Below, piece by piece: positions 6,742-11,543 of a stretch of DNA of 11,543 nucleotides. The notes under the pieces are model-generated. The model was not told the origin of the DNA. It ran no database searches and saw only the letters and a program-made list of their open reading frames with translations. This DNA is from MGIIb-O5 sp036154155. Its GTDB lineage: Archaea > Thermoplasmatota > Poseidoniia > Poseidoniales > Thalassarchaeaceae. How positions within the stretch are numbered: position 1 is the first letter of the stretch; each line of letters opens with the position of its first letter. The translations under genes were made by a program, and so were the position numbers. The DNA lies in the NCBI GenBank assembly GCA_036154155.1, contig JAYZLP010000034.1, positions 1 through 11,543 of the forward strand, in the 5' to 3' direction.

Positions 6742-7848
6742 TCAGAAGACGTCGTCCTCGTCCTCTTTTTCATCGAAGGACATCATGGTGGCAGCGGCCT
6801 TTGCGGGGGCCTTAGCCTTCTTCTTGTCACCATCGGTTTTCTCGTCGAGATTCTTGCGGGACTCGGCTACCTCTGCCTCCAGAAGCTCTAGTTCCTCCGG
6901 AGTCAGTCCCCTCTCCCTAGCCAGTTTCACTCTTCGCTCGTCGCGCGCCCTTATCTCCATCAGGCGCTGTCTGGCCTTGTCATAGTGCTGCATCATGTAC
7001 ATTGCGTCATGCTCCAGCAGTGGGGAGTCTGAAATGATGGTTATATCCATCCAGTCACCCTCTTCTGCGAGGTACTCCGCGAAGGGCTCGAACTTGAGAT
7101 CGGACTTCTTGATCTGCGTGTAGTGGAGGGCGTTGCCCATCCTGTGCTCTATTCCTGCGAAGTGGCAGTAGAACTTGCTGCCGCCATATGTCTCCCTGAC
7201 CTTATCGAACAGTTCGGCATAGTCCTCGCTCGTCCTCATGCTTCCGTGCCCCCTAGCGTGAATGTGTGCCATGTTCAGTACTGGGACCGTCCCTTCTACG
7301 TGATTGCAGACCTCGATGACCTCGTCGACAGTGCCCCACAGCTCCTGGCGGCCGGATGTCTCAATGCCCACCAATGAGGGCTCCATCTTCTCAATCCAGG
7401 GGAAGGCGGCGTAGGCCTCCTCGTCCTGGTCGCCCCAAATGCTGCGGACCCTGTCGACGATTCCTGCGAATATGTTAGCGACCTGCTCGTTTGCCTCTGT
7501 TCCCGGATCGTACTCGCCATAGGGGCCTACGTGGTAGACGAGGTGTCGTGCGTTGATCACCTTTCCAGCCTGCATGGAAGCCTCCATCTTCGCTAGAGAC
7601 CTGTTTCGCTCACGCCTCTTTCCGAGTAGTTCTGCATAGTACGGGCCATGCAGGTTCATCTCGATTCCAGAATCCCAGGACAGTATGCCTGCCTGCCAAT
7701 ACTGATCAAAGTGCTTTGGTTGAACTGGCCGGACGGTCTGAATCTCCATCGCTTCCAGTCCTAGCGAAGTAATGTCATCCATTCCCTCTACGATAGTCCG
7801 TCCCTTGCACGACAGCGGAACGCCCGCTGGACCTAGTCTGAGTGGCAT
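6742..7848 (-). CDS. nfo: Endonuclease IV-like TIM-barrel protein (AP endonuclease family), with charged C-terminal tail
   Basis: The protein has 368 residues, longer than the roughly 280 of typical endonuclease IV, a zinc enzyme that cuts DNA at abasic sites. It starts MPLRLGPAGVPLSCKG, as archaeal members do. Family motifs in order are NLHGPYYAEL (H67), VYHVGPYG (H106), GIETSG (E163), LNMAHIHARGHG (H195), YCHFAGIEH (H229), LHY (H242) and IISDSPLLEHDA (D274). Aligned by eye with E. coli Nfo, the Asp two-three residues before the H195 equivalent is Asn192, and the final Glu ligand is Asp274. The residues beyond about 285 form a charged helix, then a Lys/Ala-rich stretch and an acidic end (EDEDD). 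GGGGGAC about seven bases before the ATG may be a ribosome binding site. It is the last protein gene of the leftward series. It may process DNA damage or may be a sugar-isomerase-like relative. Confidence 0.8.
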   Translation of the reverse strand: MPLRLGPAGVPLSCKGRTIVEGMDDITSLGLEAMEIQTVRPVQPKHFDQYWQAGILSWDSGIEMNLHGPYYAELLGKRRERNRSLAKMEASMQAGKVINARHLVYHVGPYGEYDPGTEANEQVANIFAGIVDRVRSIWGDQDEEAYAAFPWIEKMEPSLVGIETSGRQELWGTVDEVIEVCNHVEGTVPVLNMAHIHARGHGSMRTSEDYAELFDKVRETYGGSKFYCHFAGIEHRMGNALHYTQIKKSDLKFEPFAEYLAEEGDWMDITIISDSPLLEHDAMYMMQHYDKARQRLMEIRARDERRVKLARERGLTPEELELLEAEVAESRKNLDEKTDGDKKKAKAPAKAAATMMSFDEKEDEDDVF

Positions 7849-7913
7849 CGCTTTGTCCCCCGAGGGTCGCGCCGAACGGGTGCCCCTTCAAAAGGAATCT
7901 CTGCAATAGGGAC

Positions 7914-7919
7914 AAAAAA
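7914..7919 (-). terminator. T6 run downstream of the 216-residue protein gene
   Basis: On the - strand a run of six T residues lies about 17 bases past the TAA stop of the preceding gene, in the 87-base gap before the endonuclease IV-like gene. Archaeal RNA polymerase stops at such T-runs without needing a hairpin. An AT-rich stretch (CCTTTTGAAG, - strand, + 7888-7897) just beyond could be a promoter for the next gene, which would make that gene a separate unit. Evidence is positional only. Confidence 0.4.
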
Positions 7920-7935
7920 TGACCACGAAATGGAA

Positions 7936-8586
7936 TTACTCTGCCGCCGTTGCTCTCCTTATGCCCTCGTCCCCGGGACCTGCCTCGGGGAGATTGCAGA
8001 GGAATCTAGACAGCCATTCGGAGGGGCTCGGGCTTCCGTGAACTTTCGACTTGACTGAGCCGGTCGAGTGCTCGACTACAGCCACGCCCGAGGAGGGGTC
8101 ATATGTGCAAACGATTGGGACCATCCCCCTGAGCCTGATCTCCGTCAGCAACTCGTCCTGTCCTATTCCCTCTATTTCCGAGATGAGGGGGATTGCCTCC
8201 GAGTCGATGAACAGGACGTGGATCTGTCGAATCTTGCTTACTACGGCACCCCATGATTGGCTGATATCACCCGGCCTATCGGGATTGGATACCACCATCA
8301 CCGACTTGCTTCCTTCGAGTTCGGCGAATATCATCGATGCCGCCCATGCCATTCTGGGAGACTCGCCCTCCAGAACGCTGTTGGACGAGTTGACCAGCCA
8401 GTGGGCTGAGCCCAGGGCTTCCCTCCAGTCAATGGAGCCGTGGTCCATAGAGTGGAATTCCTCATCCGAGGAGGAGGACACGTGCCTAACCTCTGCTCCC
8501 GAGTCCCTAGCGTGGCCGAGGACCTTGGAGGCCTCATCGTTCCAATCTGGCCTGCCGAAAGCGACCATTCCGATGTCGGGGGCCAT
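7936..8586 (-). CDS. Unrecognised alpha/beta protein, cytoplasmic
   Basis: The protein has 216 residues and I do not recognise its family. The sequence alternates hydrophobic strands and helices in a Rossmann-like order: IGMVAFG (5-11), EVRHVSS (32-38), HWLVNSS (62-68), a helix around MAWAASMIFAEL (79-90), SVMVVSNP (95-102), IHVLFIDS (122-129), MVPIVCTYD (155-163) and VAVVEHS (168-174). There is no P-loop, signal peptide, membrane segment or metal-binding motif that I can see. The ATG at 8586 is the first start after an in-frame TAG at -15, so this start is well defined. It lies 34 bases downstream of the pelA stop on the same strand, so co-transcription with fhs and pelA is likely. A T6 run follows the gene. 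A link to ribosome rescue is only suggested by position. Confidence 0.75.
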   Translation of the reverse strand: MAPDIGMVAFGRPDWNDEASKVLGHARDSGAEVRHVSSSSDEEFHSMDHGSIDWREALGSAHWLVNSSNSVLEGESPRMAWAASMIFAELEGSKSVMVVSNPDRPGDISQSWGAVVSKIRQIHVLFIDSEAIPLISEIEGIGQDELLTEIRLRGMVPIVCTYDPSSGVAVVEHSTGSVKSKVHGSPSPSEWLSRFLCNLPEAGPGDEGIRRATAAE

Positions 8587-8620
8587 GGTAAGTGCCTAGG
8601 GCGCATGGTGAAGAGTGTTC

Positions 8621-9673
8621 CTAGTCCATCTTCCATCGGAGGAGGGCTATTGCGCCTCCCATTCCCACTAACTGCTGTCCGGCGTCATGGTCCACGGAGG
8701 CCTGAATTACAGTGCCTCGAGATGACTCCACGTCCCCTACAATTGATTCCCAGTCCGAGTTCCCTTCCGCTGCCCTGAGCAGGGATGCGTCGATGACGAG
8801 GGTGTCTATGGCGCCCTGTGATGCGGCCTCCGAAATCGGGACCGCGCCGAATGCGACTGCACCGCCGGTGGACATTCTGGTCATTGCCTCCTCAATGGCT
8901 CTGACTTCCTTGACCAGGGTGTGCTCCCCAAGGACAGAATCGGCCGCGCCCTCGGCGAGGACCTCGTTGGCAGCGGCTCTGCCCCCTATCGAAGTCGGGG
9001 CGTTTGTGATCGTGTTCTTCGCCCCTAGGGACCTCATGTTCCTCTCGAATCCCTCGCGTGCCATACCGGGACCGCAAATCACCAAGGGCATTTCGTCGGG
9101 GAAGACCATCTTGACCTCCTTCGCGACTCCCTCCGAGAAGCCCCGGCGTACGACCGTCGAGTCGTCGGCCCTTTTTCCGCCCCCTCTCATTGAGAACTGT
9201 GAGACGTCCCTAATCCCCCTGGATGTGACCTCGAATACCAGAATCTCATCCGACTCGACTACGATCAGCCCAGCCTTTGCCCTGGAACCGGTTGCTATTG
9301 CCTCCTTCACGAGGTTCAAATCGGCCTTGGGGAGTCCTCCCTCCCTCGATATCTCGACCTCGTCGCCCGGCGATATTACGTGTGTGTGGTGGCTGCCTAT
9401 GTCTATCTTGGCCTCGGTGATTACACCATGCACCCTCAGGTTGTCAGTGAATGACTGGAAGGCTGTCTCTTGAACCTCAAGAACGATCCACATTGGCTTC
9501 CTCTCGGCGCTCTTGGCCCTCCCGTCCTCCTTCGTCCCAGTGGTGGAGTCCCTGCGGTGCGATAGCATCCCGACTAGAGAAGAGGGCCTGCATAGCTGAG
9601 CCAGGACCCACAGATCGTCCTCATCCTCGACCCTGAGCCTGACTCCCTCGTCCAGGCGCTTAATCCGGCGCAT
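8621..9673 (-). CDS. pelA: Pelota (aPelota/Dom34), ribosome-rescue factor
   Basis: The protein has 350 residues, the usual length for archaeal Pelota. Pelota enters the A site of stalled ribosomes with aEF1A and, with ABCE1, splits them; unlike release factor aRF1 it has no GGQ motif, and none is present here. The N-terminal Sm-like domain (about 1-125) includes DDLWVLAQL, the RRDSTTGT loop at 40-47 and HVISPGDEVEI. The central domain (about 130-255) includes AGLIVVESDEILVFEV and LVICGPGMAREGF. The C-terminal eL30-like domain (about 256-350) ends in the family signature region HDAGQQLVGMGGAIALLRW. The gene begins 11 bases after the fhs stop on the same strand and is followed after 34 bases by an unrecognised gene, so the three probably form one operon. 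Confidence 0.94.
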   Translation of the reverse strand: MRRIKRLDEGVRLRVEDEDDLWVLAQLCRPSSLVGMLSHRRDSTTGTKEDGRAKSAERKPMWIVLEVQETAFQSFTDNLRVHGVITEAKIDIGSHHTHVISPGDEVEISREGGLPKADLNLVKEAIATGSRAKAGLIVVESDEILVFEVTSRGIRDVSQFSMRGGGKRADDSTVVRRGFSEGVAKEVKMVFPDEMPLVICGPGMAREGFERNMRSLGAKNTITNAPTSIGGRAAANEVLAEGAADSVLGEHTLVKEVRAIEEAMTRMSTGGAVAFGAVPISEAASQGAIDTLVIDASLLRAAEGNSDWESIVGDVESSRGTVIQASVDHDAGQQLVGMGGAIALLRWKMD

Positions 9674-9684
9674 ACAACCACTAC

Positions 9685-11400
9685 CTAACCGAAGACCCCA
9701 GTTAGCCTGCCGTCCTCGTCCATGTCCATGTCAAGAGCCGCAGGTCTTGTAGGTAGCCCGGGCATCGTCATCATGGAGCCGCAAATTGCGACTATGAAGC
9801 CGGCACCGGCATTGAGTCTCGCCTCCCTCACCTGCAGTGTGAATCCCACGGGGGCGCCGAGTACCTTCTTGTCGTGACTGAACGAGTATTGCGTCTTCGC
9901 CATGCAGACCGGAAGGTTCCCGAAACCCCATTCTTCGAACTTGTTGAGCGCCGCATCGGCAGATGGGCTGAGGTCCACAGTGTGAGCCCCGTACACGTTG
10001 GTACCCACCCTGAGGATTGCCTGCTTGGCCGGCATCCCCGGCTCAACCGCTGGGGTGAATGGCCTTCCCGCCTCTTCGTGGCGGGAGCATGCCTCTACGA
10101 CGGCGTCAGCCAAATCCGCGGCACCCTTGCCCCCCTTTGCGAACCCCTCGAAGAGAACTATCTCCTTGGCCCCGGCCTTGAGGGCCTCCTCTCGGATCGC
10201 CTCTATCTCGGCATCCGTGTCTGTGGCGAACCTGTTGATGGAGACAACCACTGGAATTGAGGTTGTTGCCAGGTTTCGGACGTGGCGCCTCATGTTCGAG
10301 GCCGCTCCGGCGCGCACTGCGTCGACGTTCTCCGTCTCGATTTCCTCCTTGGTTGGCCTCGCTCCGCCGCCTCCTGCGAAGCCCCCTCCATGGAGCTTCA
10401 TCGAACGAACAGTCACGTTCAGCACTATGCAGCTGGGAGGGACGCCTGATGCAAGGGCCTTGATGTGGAGTGCCTTCTCTGCGCCCATCTCAGCCCCGAA
10501 TCCGGCTTCGGTGACGACGTAGTCGGCCCTCGACAGGGCTAGGTCGTCCGCGATTATCGACGAGTTCCCGTGTGCGATGTTTGCGAAGGGCCCGCAGTGG
10601 ACGAATGCGGGGTTTCCCTCCAGCGTCTGTACGAGATTGGGGAGCATTGCCTCCCTGAGCAGGAGCGCCATTGATCCCGCGGCCCCCAGATCGTCCGCAG
10701 TGACTGGATTTCCGGACTTTGACTCTGCCACGATAATCCTGCCTAGCCTGGCCCTCAGGTCCTCGTAACTGCTTGCCAGTGACAGGATTGCCATGACCTC
10801 ACTTGCGGCGGTTATGTCGAACCTCTCTGACCTCGTAACCCCTGTTGCAGGGCCGCCGAGCCCGATGCTGACAGATCTCAGCGTCCTGTCATTCATGTCG
10901 ATGACCCTTGGCCAGAATATCCGGTTGTTGTCGATCTTGAGCTCGTTGCCCCTGTGCAGGTGGTTATCCAGAATTGCAGAGCAGAGGTTGTGGGCAGCGG
11001 TTATCGCGTGCAGGTCGCCCGTGAAGTGCAGATTTATCTGCTCCATTGGGAGTACTTGGGAGTGGCCGCCCCCGGCTGCCCCTCCCTTGATTCCGAAGAC
11101 GGGGCCCAGCGATGGCTCCCTGATGACGCAGCACGCATTGTGGCCCTGGTGGTTCAGGCCCTGGTTGAGGCCGATGGTGGTGACGGTCTTTCCCTCTCCA
11201 AAGGGAGTCGGGTTGACGCTGGTTACGAGAATCAGGTGCCCATTGGGCGAGTCCCTTCCCCTCGAGAGTGCCTCCCAAGACACCTTCGCGATGTGCGGCC
11301 CGTGCATAATCAGGTCACTGCGCTCTAGTCCGAGCTGTTCAGCCACTGACTCTATCGAGTCGGGATCGGCCGCGCGAGCAATGTCCAGGTCACTGTCCAT
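9685..11400 (-). CDS. fhs: Formate-tetrahydrofolate ligase (EC 6.3.4.3)
   Basis: The protein has 571 residues, close to the family's roughly 555. It joins formate to tetrahydrofolate with ATP, giving 10-formyl-THF for purine and other one-carbon needs. The phosphate-binding loop TPFGEGKT is at residues 65-72. FGIKGGAAGGGHSQVLPMEQ follows near 102-121, then LHFTGDLHAI. VTVRSMKLHGGG near 329-340 matches the second family signature, and NRF near 389 continues the conserved core. The open frame runs back to a GTG at 11499. I prefer the ATG at 11400 because the protein then starts MDSDLDIARAADPDSI, as other family members do, and a TATA-like TTTCAAAT lies about 27 bases upstream. It heads a likely operon with pelA. 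The enzyme is common in bacteria and patchy in Archaea, so past transfer is plausible. Confidence 0.95.
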   Translation of the reverse strand: MDSDLDIARAADPDSIESVAEQLGLERSDLIMHGPHIAKVSWEALSRGRDSPNGHLILVTSVNPTPFGEGKTVTTIGLNQGLNHQGHNACCVIREPSLGPVFGIKGGAAGGGHSQVLPMEQINLHFTGDLHAITAAHNLCSAILDNHLHRGNELKIDNNRIFWPRVIDMNDRTLRSVSIGLGGPATGVTRSERFDITAASEVMAILSLASSYEDLRARLGRIIVAESKSGNPVTADDLGAAGSMALLLREAMLPNLVQTLEGNPAFVHCGPFANIAHGNSSIIADDLALSRADYVVTEAGFGAEMGAEKALHIKALASGVPPSCIVLNVTVRSMKLHGGGFAGGGGARPTKEEIETENVDAVRAGAASNMRRHVRNLATTSIPVVVSINRFATDTDAEIEAIREEALKAGAKEIVLFEGFAKGGKGAADLADAVVEACSRHEEAGRPFTPAVEPGMPAKQAILRVGTNVYGAHTVDLSPSADAALNKFEEWGFGNLPVCMAKTQYSFSHDKKVLGAPVGFTLQVREARLNAGAGFIVAICGSMMTMPGLPTRPAALDMDMDEDGRLTGVFG

Positions 11401-11543
11401 GCTACTTTGCGACGACAGGTCCGATTTGAAACCTTCATTGCTGACAATTCGGAGGCGCACGTAGTGACTGGACCGGCGTACTGGGGCATAGCGGGGCACC
11501 CCATCTCACATTCCCTCACCCCGAGGCTCTTCGAGCTGGTCGG
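11401..11543. other. Right-edge region upstream of fhs, no gene recognised
   Basis: A leftward frame continuous with fhs is open from 11499, but the 33 extra residues (rich in Arg, Ser and Tyr) resemble no part of the ligase family. The frame is closed by a TGA at 11506-11508. The remaining bases to the window edge are too few to assign. Apart from the TATA-like element listed separately, I see nothing definite. Confidence 0.4.
11424..11431 (-). promoter_or_regulatory. Candidate TATA box for fhs
   Basis: On the - strand TTTCAAAT, preceded by the purine-rich GAAGG, is centred about 27 bases before the ATG at 11400. That spacing suits a leaderless archaeal transcript starting at or near the ATG and supports this start over the GTG at 11499. 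The match to a TATA consensus is imperfect. Confidence 0.35.

Noticed and set aside
2253..9100. Recurring CCCTAG words on the + strand, suggesting a dispersed repeat or binding motif
   Set aside because: Most fall inside leftward genes where the reverse strand reads CTAGGGA or GCTAGGGAG, encoding Ala-Arg-Glu or similar. They look like AGG codon preference, not a regulatory repeat.
8712..9473. Long open frame (253 codons) on the + strand inside pelA
   Set aside because: It is antisense to a clear Pelota gene. Its Ser/Pro/Ala-rich translation is typical of a shadow frame in GC-rich sequence.
10793..11464. Open frame of 223 codons on the + strand inside fhs
   Set aside because: It lies antisense to the strongly conserved ligase, and its translation shows no recognisable domain.
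11400..11499. Start of fhs at the GTG at 11499
   Set aside because: The 33 extra residues look non-coding, and the ATG at 11400 matches the family N terminus and has a suitably spaced TATA-like element.
1..11543. CRISPR array, insertion sequence, prophage or toxin-antitoxin system
   Set aside because: I saw no regularly spaced repeats, transposase or integrase motifs, terminal inverted repeats, or small paired toxin-antitoxin genes. All long frames are accounted for by the genes listed.

Overview
The window looks like a stretch of a moderately GC-rich archaeal chromosome. Three genes are hallmarks of Archaea: a multi-OB-fold replication protein A (RPA) with a zinc motif, its RPA-associated partner protein, and the ribosome-rescue factor Pelota. 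They sit beside genes of clearly bacterial flavour: a MogA-type molybdopterin adenylyltransferase, a bacterial-type RNase PH and a formate-tetrahydrofolate ligase. This mix, the AGG-rich arginine codon use and the tight gene spacing fit a marine Thermoplasmatota lineage such as Poseidoniales (Marine Group II). That assignment is inference; no rRNA gene is present to prove it.

Layout, left to right. (1) Bases 1-2256 hold two rightward genes. The first encodes a protein that aligns by eye with hydroxymethylbilane synthase (HemC) but lacks its catalytic Asp and cofactor Cys. The second encodes a protein with three tandem SAP-like motifs. (2) Bases 2253-4945 hold a leftward RPA-RPAP operon whose genes overlap by ATGA. 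Its end meets the SAP gene stop codon to stop codon. (3) A 236-base divergent intergenic region (4946-5181) probably carries promoters for both directions. (4) Bases 5182-6590 hold a rightward mogA-rph pair, again joined by an ATGA overlap. (5) A leftward tRNA-Phe(GAA) with an encoded CCA lies at 6610-6685, convergent with rph. (6) Bases 6742-11400 hold four leftward genes. In transcription order they are fhs (formate-THF ligase), pelA (Pelota), an unrecognised 216-residue alpha/beta protein, and an endonuclease IV-like TIM barrel protein with a charged tail.

Functional themes: single-strand DNA handling and repair (RPA, RPAP, SAP protein, endonuclease IV-like protein), RNA maturation and ribosome rescue (RNase PH, tRNA-Phe, Pelota), and cofactor or one-carbon chemistry (MogA, formate-THF ligase, the HemC-like protein). 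I see no CRISPR array, insertion sequence, prophage or obvious defence system. The most interesting items are the HemC-like protein without its catalytic residues, the SAP gene abutting the RPA operon, the bacterial-type mogA-rph pair beside a CCA-encoding tRNA, and the substituted metal ligands in the endonuclease IV-like protein.
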